64,000 nucleotides of DNA, from NCBI RefSeq assembly GCF_009674765.1, contig NZ_WKKF01000005.1, positions 124,001 through 188,000 of the forward strand, written 5' to 3'. Positions 39,954 through 48,029 of this stretch are shown here, piece after piece. The notes below the pieces were generated by a model. That model was not told the origin of the DNA and searched no databases. It saw only the letters and a program-made list of their open reading frames with translations. Both the position numbers and the translations under genes were made by a program. Position 1 is the first letter of the stretch; each line of letters starts with the position of its first letter. The DNA comes from Metabacillus idriensis. Lineage in GTDB: Bacteria; Bacillota; Bacilli; Bacillales; Bacillaceae.

Positions 39954-40870
39954 GACGGTATACTCACTTCATTCCGTATCAGCCGTCTATCAGCATCCAA
40001 TATTCTTTGAACTGTCCCAGGCCCATTCGTTCTTGAGAGTTCAATATACCGTTTAAAAATGCCATGCTCTGCCAAAGGCTTTATTGTCGGGCGTGAAATG
40101 AGGTCGTCAAGTGAATAGCCGTGCACAGAAATGAAAAGCCCTACTCCGGCATGAACGGCCTCTAAGATAGCTTCTGTATCTTCCATCCTGCCTGCTTCAT
40201 CCACAACCAGAACATCCGGACTCATCGACCTGATCATCATCATCATTCCCTCTGCTTTCGGACAAGCATCAAGCACGTCCACTCTTTCCCCGAATTCATG
40301 CTGGGGAATTCCATTGATGCAGCCTGCAATTTCTGACCGCTCATCCACAATTCCTACTTTTACGGAAGGAATACTGCCTGTTCCTGTACTCATTACTCTT
40401 GCAAAATCACGAAGAAGAGTTGTTTTTCCTGTTTGAGGGGGACCAATAATCATTGTATTCATCCAGGCTTTATGATAGATGCTGGAAATAAAAGGTTCAG
40501 CAATGCCTTTTTTCTGTTTTGCCACACGAATATTAAAGGATGTTACATTTCGAATTGCTTTCACAGCGCCGTTTTCTGTAATAACACGGCCTGACAGTCC
40601 CACGCGGTGGCCGCCCTGTATCGTAATAAAACCTCGCTTCAGCTCCTCTTCAAGCGTATAGATGGAGTATTGGCTCAGCTCATTTAAAAGAGATATTCCG
40701 TCTTGATAAGTAGCCTCGCAAGGCAGAAAAAATGGTTCTCCTGCTATTACAATTTCTACTCTTTTCAAAATCCTGATTCGGATCTCTTCAATTTTTTCAA
40801 GCGCTTCCCGCGGCAGGTTCAGCACGTGTTTTCTTATAGTTTCAGGAAGCATCTCTGTAATCTCGTTCAA
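39950..40870 (-). CDS. spoIIIAA: Stage III sporulation ATPase SpoIIIAA
   Basis: Secretion-type AAA ATPase that powers the SpoIIIA-SpoIIQ channel. About 306 aa from TTG 40870, seven bases after a perfect AAGGAGG; the upstream ATG at 40888 precedes that site and is not supported. Walker A IIGPPQTGKTTLL and the LVVDEAGR-type Walker B (DVLVVDEAGRMEDTEAI) are clear. First gene of an eight-gene operon with short gaps or overlaps. Confidence 0.95.
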   Translation of the reverse strand: MNEITEMLPETIRKHVLNLPREALEKIEEIRIRILKRVEIVIAGEPFFLPCEATYQDGISLLNELSQYSIYTLEEELKRGFITIQGGHRVGLSGRVITENGAVKAIRNVTSFNIRVAKQKKGIAEPFISSIYHKAWMNTMIIGPPQTGKTTLLRDFARVMSTGTGSIPSVKVGIVDERSEIAGCINGIPQHEFGERVDVLDACPKAEGMMMMIRSMSPDVLVVDEAGRMEDTEAILEAVHAGVGLFISVHGYSLDDLISRPTIKPLAEHGIFKRYIELSRTNGPGTVQRILDADRRLIRNEVSIPS

Positions 40871-40905
40871 CTGGCTTCCTCCTTGCATAGTCTCTTGATA
40901 CTCTA

Positions 40906-40934
40906 ATGTTTATGCAGGCTTGGACACAATATGA
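40906..40934 (-). promoter_or_regulatory. Candidate sigma-E promoter of spoIIIA
   Basis: Minus-strand TCATATT (40928-40934) and CATAAACAT (40906-40914) separated by 13 bases resemble sigma-E -35 (KMATATT) and -10 (CATACANT) elements. They lie 36-64 bp before the TTG start. In B. subtilis this operon is sigma-E-controlled. Confidence 0.5.
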
Positions 40935-40943
40935 CTTCTTATG

Positions 40944-41225
40944 TTACTTATAGACTCCAATTAATATAAAAGACACCCCGATTGCGATAAAAATCAGTTT
41001 TGCATATGAAAGCTGCTCTGCAATCTGAAAGATTCCTATTGTCATGGTTAAAATAAAAATAATCGGGCCAACAATGGCAAGCATGGAATTAATTAATACA
41101 GCTTTGCGCACATCGTTGAAGACGAGCATTAATATAGCTGCCGTCATTTCAATGCTTGCAGATAATAATCTTAATAGAGCCATTGATCTTACTGCCGGAT
41201 CTAAATTAGCAAGGTAGTGTTTCAT
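40944..41225 (-). CDS. yqhV: DUF2619 family membrane protein YqhV
   Basis: 93 aa with three predicted membrane helices (about 16-36, 44-65, 74-92). Position between efp and spoIIIAA and its length match B. subtilis YqhV, a sporulation-associated protein of unknown function. The ATG has GGAGG upstream. Confidence 0.9.
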   Translation of the reverse strand: MKHYLANLDPAVRSMALLRLLSASIEMTAAILMLVFNDVRKAVLINSMLAIVGPIIFILTMTIGIFQIAEQLSYAKLIFIAIGVSFILIGVYK

Positions 41226-41342
41226 CTTGTCCTCCTCCGTGGTTATTACTAAAACCTATGAAGAATAAAGGATAAATAGACAAAAAGAATTCTTGACAGA
41301 ATTTTCAGATTTAATAATAATAGGTAGAAAGGGGGATGTGTC

Positions 41343-41519
41343 ATGGGATTTGGAGTGGAAGCTTATGAATTATATAACTATTTACAATGGTTCATTGGAA
41401 TGATGATTTATATTTTCATACCGGCAGCACTTCTTTTCAGAGCGGGTAAAAAGAAAGAGGATAAGGGAAAAGTCTTCCAGACGCAGCCACTATTAGAGGA
41501 TACAAAAAACTCCATCTGA
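41343..41519 (+). CDS. Small membrane protein, 58 aa, unknown
   Basis: ATG at 41343, six bases after GAAAGGGGGA, a strong ribosome site. 58 codons: MGFGVEAYELYNYLQ, a membrane helix (WFIGMMIYIFIPAALLF, about 16-32), then a charged tail (RAGKKKEDKGK...). Ends inside a bidirectional terminator shared with efp. Organisation (promoter gap, ribosome site, helix, terminator) supports a real gene. I do not recognise the family. Confidence 0.65.
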   Translation: MGFGVEAYELYNYLQWFIGMMIYIFIPAALLFRAGKKKEDKGKVFQTQPLLEDTKNSI

Positions 41520-41535
41520 AAAGATGGAGTTTTTG
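41504..41535. terminator. Bidirectional terminator between the 58-aa gene and efp
   Basis: AAAAACTCCATC / GATGGAGTTTTT hairpin with a 6-nt loop. It overlaps the stop of the small plus-strand gene and lies just before the efp stop. Confidence 0.92.
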
Positions 41536-41539
41536 ATGA

Positions 41540-42097
41540 CTAAGCTCTTGAAACGTATGAGCTGTCAGTAGTATTAATAATAAGAACGTCTCCTTCATTT
41601 ACAAAGAAAGGAACGTTTACAACCAGGCCAGTCTGCACTTTTGCAGGCTTCGTTCCGCCTGAAGCAGTATCGCCTTTGATGCCAGGCTCCGTCTCAATAA
41701 CTTCGAGTTCAACTGTGTTTGGAAGTTCAACTCCAAGCGTTTCGCTTCCGAACATCATGATGGACACTTCCATGTTTTCTTTTAAGAACTTCAATTCGTA
41801 TTCAATAGATGCTTCCGGAAGTTCCACTTGATCGTATGATTCATTATCCATGAATACATGCTGATCTCCATTTGCATAAAGATATTGCATTTTGCGGTTC
41901 TCAATTTGAGCTTTCGCAACTTTTTCACCAGCGCGGAATGTTTTTTCCTGAACAGCTCCTGTACGCAGGTTGCGAAGTTTAGAGCGTACAAATGCTGCTC
42001 CTTTACCTGGCTTTACGTGCTGGAAATCCATTACGCGCCAAATGCCATTATCTACTTCAATTGTTAAGCCTGTACGAAAATCATTAACTGAAATCAT
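41540..42097 (-). CDS. efp: Elongation factor P
   Basis: Relieves ribosome stalling at polyproline stretches. 185 aa, three beta-barrel domains; N-terminal KOW-like domain [43 protein letters not shown] with the modifiable lysine loop (PGKGA, Lys32). C-terminal [29 protein letters not shown]. Located 51 bp after yqhT. Confidence 0.97.
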   Translation of the reverse strand: MISVNDFRTGLTIEVDNGIWRVMDFQHVKPGKGAAFVRSKLRNLRTGAVQEKTFRAGEKVAKAQIENRKMQYLYANGDQHVFMDNESYDQVELPEASIEYELKFLKENMEVSIMMFGSETLGVELPNTVELEVIETEPGIKGDTASGGTKPAKVQTGLVVNVPFFVNEGDVLIINTTDSSYVSRA

Positions 42098-42148
42098 TTA
42101 TGTTCCTCCTATGTAAATGCTGCTTTATTAACGTTCTGGAAGCTTTTA

Positions 42149-43210
42149 TTATAAAATAATAAGCTCTTTTGGGGAGTGTGTTAGCGACTCATTACCGTCC
42201 TCTTTAACGACTGTATCATCCTCGATGCGGACCCCGCCAAGCTTTGGTATATAGATGCCAGGCTCGACAGTTACGATCATGCCCGGTTCAAGAACCGTTT
42301 CAGATTTGACAGACAGTGACGGCCCCTCATGAACTTCCATGCCGAGACCATGACCAGTTGAATGGCCGAAATATTCACCGTAGCCGTTTTCGGAAATATA
42401 GTCTCTTGTTAGAGCATCTGCTTCTTTTCCCGTCATTCCGGCTTTTATCCCATTCATTCCCCGCAGCTGTGCTTCGAGTACAATGGAATAAATCTTCTTC
42501 AGCTCATCACTTGGATCTCCCACCGCAATCGTTCTTGTAATATCTGAACAATATCCTTTGTAGTATGCACCAAAATCAAGTGTTAAAAAATCGCCTTTTT
42601 CAATTTCTTTTTCACTGGCTACACCGTGCGGCAGCGCAGAGCGATATCCTGATGCAGCAATAATATCGAATGAAGAAGAAACAGCGCCTTGTTTTCTCAT
42701 GAAAAATTCAAGCTCATTTGCGACTTCAATTTCCTTCATACCCGGACGAATGACTGTCAAAATGTGCTTAAATGCAGCATCTGCAATCTCCGCAGCTTCC
42801 TTTAATATCTTAATCTCTGCTGCAGACTTAATCAAGCGTAACTTTTCTACAGCACCGGAGACGGGAACAAACTCAATCTCTTTTAATTCATCCTTATAAG
42901 CAGTGTATGAAGCGAAGGATAGATCATCCTGCTCAAAACCAAGACGTTTTATCGACATCTTAGCGGCTTGGGCTGCCACCTCTTCAAGAATCGGTCCTTT
43001 ATGCTGAACAATCTCAAAACCCTCAATTTGTTTCGCTGCCTGCTCGGTGTATCTGAAATCTGTAATAAATACAGCATGCGAGTCAGTTATGACCGCAACA
43101 CCGGAAGAGCCTGTAAAGCCTGTCATATAACGGCGGTTGTAGCTGCTCGTAATAAGAATCCCGTCCACATCAAGTTCTTTTAATCTGTTTCTCATTTTCT
43201 CAAGCTTCAT
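42149..43210 (-). CDS. yqhT: M24B family Xaa-Pro peptidase
   Basis: Cytoplasmic aminopeptidase for Xaa-Pro bonds, 353 aa from ATG 43210 (MKLEKMRNRLKELDVDGILI). Creatinase N-terminal domain, then the pita-bread catalytic domain with metal ligands in LDFGAYYKGYCSDITRT (Asp, Asp), GHSTGHGLGMEVHEGP (His), VTVEPGIYIP (Glu) and GVRIEDD (Glu). The start lies immediately behind the aroQ stop (TAAG-ATG), so it is coupled to aroQ. Sits before efp, a conserved pairing of genes for proline-related translation and turnover. Confidence 0.93.
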   Translation of the reverse strand: MKLEKMRNRLKELDVDGILITSSYNRRYMTGFTGSSGVAVITDSHAVFITDFRYTEQAAKQIEGFEIVQHKGPILEEVAAQAAKMSIKRLGFEQDDLSFASYTAYKDELKEIEFVPVSGAVEKLRLIKSAAEIKILKEAAEIADAAFKHILTVIRPGMKEIEVANELEFFMRKQGAVSSSFDIIAASGYRSALPHGVASEKEIEKGDFLTLDFGAYYKGYCSDITRTIAVGDPSDELKKIYSIVLEAQLRGMNGIKAGMTGKEADALTRDYISENGYGEYFGHSTGHGLGMEVHEGPSLSVKSETVLEPGMIVTVEPGIYIPKLGGVRIEDDTVVKEDGNESLTHSPKELIIL

Positions 43211-43211
43211 C

Positions 43212-43655
43212 TTATTTCTCCCCCATCTTTTTATGTAATGCGAGTAAAGCATATTGATAACCCTCAAAACCAAGGCCGATAATTTGCCCTGCAGTTACAG
43301 GGGCCGTAACAGACTGATGCCTGAATGGTTCACGGCTATGTACATTAGATATATGAACCTCGATGACAGGCAGGGAAACGCTTGCAATTGCATCTCTTAT
43401 GGCATAGCTGTAATGAGTAAAAGCCCCGGGGTTAAGCACAATTCCATCATACTGATCGTCTGCCTCATGAATCGCATCAATCAAGTCCCCTTCATGATTT
43501 GATTGAAAGCAGGTGATTTGAAATGCTTGATTTTCTGCAAATAACATTAATTCACGTTCTAAGTCTGTAAGCGTTTTGCTGCCATAAACATCAGGCTCCC
43601 GCAGACCAAGTCGATTGAGATTTGGACCATTAATAATCAAGAAATGCCGCATCAT
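43212..43655 (-). CDS. aroQ: Type II 3-dehydroquinate dehydratase
   Basis: Third step of the shikimate pathway. 147 aa. Signature IINGPNLNRLGLREPDVYG (residues 7-25, with the catalytic Tyr), NPGAFTHYSYAIRDAI (Asn and His) and EVHISNVHSREPFRHQSVTAP. Corresponds to yqhS of B. subtilis. Confidence 0.96.
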   Translation of the reverse strand: MMRHFLIINGPNLNRLGLREPDVYGSKTLTDLERELMLFAENQAFQITCFQSNHEGDLIDAIHEADDQYDGIVLNPGAFTHYSYAIRDAIASVSLPVIEVHISNVHSREPFRHQSVTAPVTAGQIIGLGFEGYQYALLALHKKMGEK

Positions 43656-43680
43656 AAAAACTCCTTGCTTATATAATCTA

Positions 43681-43714
43681 AAAAAAATAGAATGTTCAAT
43701 TTATGAACATTCTA
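43681..43714 (-). terminator. yqhR terminator
   Basis: TAGAATGTTCA / TGAACATTCTA stem, 5-nt loop, followed by a long T-run on the minus strand. Confidence 0.9.
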
Positions 43715-43736
43715 CCATAATCGCCGATTACTTTCC

Positions 43737-44273
43737 TTAATGTTGAGGTGACGCCTTCGCATTTTTTTTACTTAAGAGCTCGTTATGTTCAAAGGAAATG
43801 GTATAGCCGACAAATACTCCATATAAAATATAAAGACATATTGTCGTAACGGTAGTCAGCCGTTCAAGTTCAAAGACAGATTTTAAATTAGGAAAAATCG
43901 GATTTAAAAGGAAGAATACGAGCGCCCATAGCGAGAGACCAAAAGCAAGGCCAACAAACATGGATGAGAATCTCTTTAAAACAAGATAATACAAAAGCGC
44001 CGTACCGACGGAAAGAATGCCAATGCAGAATACTGAAACAAAGTTTCCTATGACGCCATTTTTCCATTCTCCTAAAATAAAGGGCTGAAGCAATAAATTC
44101 GGGCTAATTTCTGTTAGATTCAGGACATAAGCTAAATAACCGAGCAAACTCCAAATCACTCCGCCTGCAAAACCTGTAATCACCACTCTTCCTATAAAAG
44201 GAATCGATTCACCTGGCTTATCAGGATCATCTCTTTTTTCTCCGGCAGAATTAGATTGAAAATCATCTGTCAT
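43737..44273 (-). CDS. yqhR: YqhR family membrane protein
   Basis: 178 aa from ATG 44273 (MTDDFQSNSAGEKRDD), five bases after AGGAGGTG. Hydrophilic N-terminus (about 1-30) and four membrane helices (about 31-52, 75-97, 106-127, 144-163). Recognised by position between aroQ and yqhQ and by topology. Function unknown. Confidence 0.87.
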   Translation of the reverse strand: MTDDFQSNSAGEKRDDPDKPGESIPFIGRVVITGFAGGVIWSLLGYLAYVLNLTEISPNLLLQPFILGEWKNGVIGNFVSVFCIGILSVGTALLYYLVLKRFSSMFVGLAFGLSLWALVFFLLNPIFPNLKSVFELERLTTVTTICLYILYGVFVGYTISFEHNELLSKKNAKASPQH

Positions 44274-44432
44274 ATGTACACCTCCTGCTCTTAGTATGTG
44301 CAGGAATTCTGCTCCCTCATTCAAAAAGGATACAAATCAGATGTCTAGCAAAGATCTGCGGGGTTATACTACTAAGAGTGAGACATCGCTTGTTCAGCAC
44401 TGACAGTAAAATATAAGCTGATCTTTGTCTTA

Positions 44433-44655
44433 AGCTCTTTTCGTAAACTTTGTTGCTATTAGTCTAAATATTTGAACGCATAAGTGGATTGTAGCGGAAG
44501 GAACTTGACTCCTGCGGAAAATAGAGCAAAATGGGAGACCCCACAGGCAAAGCCGAGGAGGCTTCCATGCTCCCCGCGGAAAGCAAGTTCCTGGAGCGGA
44601 AAGGAACGGTCAACATTAATAATCGAAAACAATATCCTTTGCGAATACAGCAGCC
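44433..44655. mobile_element. 223-bp MITE with 8-bp target-site duplication (copy A)
   Basis: Flanked on both sides by the direct repeat TTGTCTTA (44425-44432 and 44656-44663). Ends are inverted relative to one another (AGCTCTTTTCGTAAAC at the left; TTGCGAATACAGCAGCC at the right). The interior carries GGAGACCCCACAGGCAAAGC and CGAGGAGGCTTCC, typical of a repeat widespread in Bacillus relatives. No reading frame of consequence. An 8-bp duplication with GGCTCTTTTCG-type ends is most like ISL3-family transposition. Confidence 0.9.
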
Positions 44656-44812
44656 TTGTCTTAAAATAGAAAAATTGATCACAATCTAAAAAGAATTAAA
44701 TTCAACTGCCTAGAGGTTTATCCTGTTTTTATGTAGAATATAAACATAACATTCTCTGCAGCTTTGTTTAAAAACAGTCCAAAAAGAGAATAGATAGGTA
44801 GGTTGGTGAAAA

Positions 44813-45760
44813 ATGTCAAAGCAGAATAAGCCTGCATATGGCGGGCAAGCAGTGGTAGAAGGCGTCATGTTCGGCGGAAAGCATCATTATGTAACAGCCA
44901 TCAGACGCAAAAACAAACAAATCGACTATTTCCGGTTACCGCGAAAATCAAGCAGCATGATGACAAGCCTTAAAAAGATTCCATTCATTCGCGGCATCGC
45001 AGCTATAATAGAAGCAAGCGCAAATGGAACGAAGCACCTGAATTTTTCAACAGACAGGTATGATCTCGATCCTGAGGAAGATGAAATACTCAAGCAGCCT
45101 AAAAAAGAATCAAAGATGACGATGATTCTTGGAGTTGCAGCAATCGGTGTTCTTTCCTTTCTCTTCGGGAAATTCATTTTCACTTTAGTGCCACTGTTTC
45201 TGGCTGAGCTGACAAGGCCCATTTTCTCTTCTGACCTTGCACAAATATTAATCGAAGGGCTATTCAAATTAATTCTGCTCTTAGTCTATATTTATGCGAT
45301 ATCATTTACTCCGCTGATCAAGCGTGTTTTTCAATATCACGGTGCAGAGCATAAAGTCATAAATTGCTATGAAAATGAAATGCCGCTTACGATAGAAAAT
45401 GTTCAGAAACAAACTCGTTTGCATTACCGGTGCGGAAGCAGTTTCTTGTTATTCACTGTTATTGTAGGGGTATTTGTTTACATGCTTGTTCCGACAGAAC
45501 CGCTTTATGTGCGTGTCCTTAACAGGCTGGCATTAATACCTGTCGTGATTGGCATTTCATTTGAAGTCCTTCAGTTTACAAATAAACTCAGGGATGTTCC
45601 TGTTTTAAAATGGCTCGGTTATCCCGGCTTAAGTCTTCAGCTGCTGACGACGAAAGAACCTGACAACGATCAGGTCGAAGTTGCCATCGCAAGCTTTAAT
45701 GAATTGCTGCGGATGGAAAAGGAAACTGAAGAAGGTATAAAAACGGAACAAATTGTATAA
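44813..45760 (+). CDS. yqhQ: DUF1385 family membrane protein YqhQ
   Basis: 315 aa. Conserved N-terminus (KPAYGGQAVVEGVMFGGKHHYVTAIRRKN), several membrane helices (about 103-125, 140-165, 205-230, 236-255) and the RVFQYHGAEHKVINCYENE motif near 175-195. RNA-related or membrane function unknown. Followed by yqhP at 27-42 bp. The MITE copy A lies 157 bp upstream of its start. Confidence 0.93.
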   Translation: MSKQNKPAYGGQAVVEGVMFGGKHHYVTAIRRKNKQIDYFRLPRKSSSMMTSLKKIPFIRGIAAIIEASANGTKHLNFSTDRYDLDPEEDEILKQPKKESKMTMILGVAAIGVLSFLFGKFIFTLVPLFLAELTRPIFSSDLAQILIEGLFKLILLLVYIYAISFTPLIKRVFQYHGAEHKVINCYENEMPLTIENVQKQTRLHYRCGSSFLLFTVIVGVFVYMLVPTEPLYVRVLNRLALIPVVIGISFEVLQFTNKLRDVPVLKWLGYPGLSLQLLTTKEPDNDQVEVAIASFNELLRMEKETEEGIKTEQIV

Positions 45761-45802
45761 GCTGAACTTCATTAATTCATTTTCATCTTGGGAGGTGGAC
45801 TC

Positions 45803-46177
45803 ATGAAAAATCGTGTGAATCCATTTGTGATGATTGTGTTAGCTCTTGGCGGCATCGGGTTCCTGGTTACACTTATAACCAGACCCGGATTCCTCTTCAG
45901 AGAAATGCTGATCTTCGTTATTGTTCTAGCCATCATCTATTTTGTTGTCCGTTACTTTACAAAACAAAGAATGGGAAAAGACTCTTCCTCATACTCTAAA
46001 GCTGCTAAACATTCTAAAAGACGTTTCAGCGACCGCAATCAGAGCAGCTCCCATTTGAAAAGCGTTTCAACGCAAAAAAAGAGCAGCAAAACATCTGCTC
46101 TTAAAAAGAAACAAGCCTCTCATTTAACAGTGATTGAAGGAAAAAAAGGCAAAAAGAAAAGCAGGGCATTTTTCTAG
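45803..46177 (+). CDS. yqhP: SA1362 family protein YqhP
   Basis: 124 aa from ATG 45803 (MKNRVNPFVMIVLALGG), preceded by GGGAGGTGG; the earlier in-frame start would overlap this ribosome site. Two membrane helices (about 8-27 and 34-51), then a long basic, Ser/Lys-rich tail (about 55-124). Synteny with yqhP. The basic tail could bind nucleic acid or the membrane surface; function unknown. Confidence 0.85.
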   Translation: MKNRVNPFVMIVLALGGIGFLVTLITRPGFLFREMLIFVIVLAIIYFVVRYFTKQRMGKDSSSYSKAAKHSKRRFSDRNQSSSHLKSVSTQKKSSKTSALKKKQASHLTVIEGKKGKKKSRAFF

Positions 46178-46184
46178 CCTGCTG

Positions 46185-47069
46185 TTAATACGTCCATTTT
46201 TTTAAGAAAAGTTCAGTACGGCTTCTTCCTAGCTCAATTAGAGCTAGTTTTTTTTGTTCTGTTAAGTCAAATTCAGTCGTTAAAATACTTTCGACGGGCA
46301 GAAAAATGATATTTTTTTCATGCCTGCTCGAAATATGCCTGGCATCATGCGCGTCTTTCATCGTTTCAAAAAGAGCGCCATACATTTCTATTGCATTTCG
46401 GATATTGTTTCTCGGCCTCTCTTCATCTCTTGGACTTAGTTTAATGCCAAGAACCGGCCGTGCCTGAATCGATTTCTTTTCTTTAAACAGCCAAATTGGA
46501 AAATTGCTTAAAACTCCCCCATCCACGACAATATTGGTTCCTTCAGCAGAAGTCAGTTTGACAGGTTCAAAAAAATAGGGAAGACTGCAGCTCATAAGTA
46601 CAGCTCTCGCAACAGAAAAACGTTCTGGAACAAGCCCGTACCTTGGCAAGTCATCCGGAAGCACAATAATTCTTCCATTAGTCAGATCAGAAGCAACGAT
46701 TTTAAGGGAGCCTGGTCTTAAATCACCAAAGGTCGATACCCCTCTCTCCTTCAGCTTGCCTGCTATCCATTCTTCAAGCTTGCCGCCCTTATAAAGACCC
46801 AGCCGCCAATAGATATTCAGCCATTTCATAAATTTAAATGGAAGGATGGTAGGATTTCGTTCTAAAAACTTTCCAAGCTCCATATCATCCATCATTGTTA
46901 TAATTTCATCACTTCGGTATCCCGCAGCAATAAAGGCAGCAATAATGGATCCGGCGCTGGTTCCTGCTACCCTTACAAATTGCAGGCCCCTTTGCTCAAT
47001 TGCCTGATAAGATCCAATTAGTGCAAAGCCTTTAATTCCACCGCCAGAGAAGACGCCATCAATATACAC
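46185..47069 (-). CDS. yqhO: Patatin-like phospholipase
   Basis: 294 aa. Patatin fold: oxyanion-hole motif GVFSGGGIKGFALIGS (5-20), nucleophile GTSAGS (36-41, Ser39 of GxSxG) and catalytic Asp in VVDGGVLSNFP (about 173-183). Probably a cytoplasmic lipid acyl hydrolase. Convergent with yqhP with only 7 bp between stops. MITE copy B lies upstream of its start. Confidence 0.92.
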   Translation of the reverse strand: MYIDGVFSGGGIKGFALIGSYQAIEQRGLQFVRVAGTSAGSIIAAFIAAGYRSDEIITMMDDMELGKFLERNPTILPFKFMKWLNIYWRLGLYKGGKLEEWIAGKLKERGVSTFGDLRPGSLKIVASDLTNGRIIVLPDDLPRYGLVPERFSVARAVLMSCSLPYFFEPVKLTSAEGTNIVVDGGVLSNFPIWLFKEKKSIQARPVLGIKLSPRDEERPRNNIRNAIEMYGALFETMKDAHDARHISSRHEKNIIFLPVESILTTEFDLTEQKKLALIELGRSRTELFLKKWTY

Positions 47070-47178
47070 AGAAGTTCCTCCCCTCTTCTCCCATTCTTAC
47101 ATTGTAAGTTGGGGAGGCGGAAAATAGACCTTTTCTGCACGTTTAGGACAGCGCTCTTTCATTGAGCATTTTTTGTTA

Positions 47179-47378
47179 GGCTATTTTCGCATAGATTGTT
47201 GTTTTGATGATAAATGTAGTCCGTTGCTTTCCGCGGTCCGGCTGGGAGCCTCCTCGGCTTTTTGCCTGCGGGGTCTCCCATTTCCCTCTATTTTCCCGCA
47301 GGAGTCAAGTGGTTCCACCACAATCCACTAAGGTTTACAGCATTTAGTCTAAAAGCAACAATGTTTACGAAAAGAGCC
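47179..47378. mobile_element. 200-bp MITE with 8-bp target-site duplication (copy B, inverted)
   Basis: Flanked by perfect direct repeats TTTTGTTA (47171-47178 and 47379-47386). Terminal inverted repeats of about 23 bp: GGCTATTTTCGCATAGATTG at the left against the complement of the right end (CAATGTTTACGAAAAGAGCC). The inside matches copy A in opposite orientation (GCGGGGTCTCCC, GGAGCCTCCTCGGC). Non-coding. It sits in the yqhO-mntR gap. Confidence 0.93.
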
Positions 47379-47437
47379 TTTTGTTAATATTCAAAATGGA
47401 TTCTGAGGCCATTTTTCAGTATAAAAACAATTAAACG

Positions 47438-47469
47438 CAAAAAAGACGGAAGCATTTGCTTCCGTCTTC
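47438..47469 (-). terminator. mntR terminator
   Basis: AAGACGGAAGC / GCTTCCGTCTT stem with a 4-nt loop and T-run on the minus strand. Confidence 0.92.
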
Positions 47470-47901
47470 TTAGGACTCGCTGTCCTGTTCATTCTGTTTT
47501 TGTATAGCACGCAGCGTTTCAACGCGCGCTTCATCCCCTTCGAAGAATTGCACAAGATCGCCGATGCGGTCAATGGCATTCCAGCTAAGATGATGCTCGA
47601 TGCCTTCAACATCATTGTAAATTTTTTCTTCATCCACGCCGATCAGCCTCATGAACTGCTCTAAAAGCTCATGACGGTAAACAAGACGCTTTCCAATTTT
47701 TTTGCCTTTTGGCGTTAAGATAAGTCCACGGTATTTTTCATATATGAGATATTCATCTTTATCTAGTTTTTGGACCATTTTTGTTACTGAGGAGGGATGA
47801 ACGGAAAGTGCTTCCGCAATATCAGAAACGCGGGCATATCCCTTTTCTTCTATTAATAAATAAATTTGTTCAATATAATCTTCCATACTCGGTGTTGGCA
47901 T
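47470..47901 (-). CDS. mntR: Manganese-responsive repressor MntR
   Basis: DtxR-family regulator that senses Mn(II) and represses its uptake systems. 143 aa, as in B. subtilis. N-terminal winged helix ([45 protein letters not shown]) and dimerisation domain with metal ligands Asp8 and Glu11 (MEDYIEQIY), His77 region ([10 protein letters not shown]) and [11 protein letters not shown]. Start ATG with GGAGGGG upstream. Confidence 0.96.
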   Translation of the reverse strand: MPTPSMEDYIEQIYLLIEEKGYARVSDIAEALSVHPSSVTKMVQKLDKDEYLIYEKYRGLILTPKGKKIGKRLVYRHELLEQFMRLIGVDEEKIYNDVEGIEHHLSWNAIDRIGDLVQFFEGDEARVETLRAIQKQNEQDSES

Positions 47902-48002
47902 GAGGTCCCCTCCAAAAAACGTTCAAAACATAGGAAATCATTACAAGTGTACACTAGTTTAAGGGTGATGACAAGGAAGGCTTCGTTCTAATTGCGAAAA
48001 GA

Positions 48003-48026
48003 AAAGAGCTGGCAATCCAGCTCTTT
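48003..48026 (-). terminator. nrdJ terminator
   Basis: AAAGAGCTGG / CCAGCTCTTT stem with a 4-nt loop, followed on the minus strand by a pyrimidine-rich stretch. Confidence 0.8.
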
Positions 48027-48029
48027 ATC

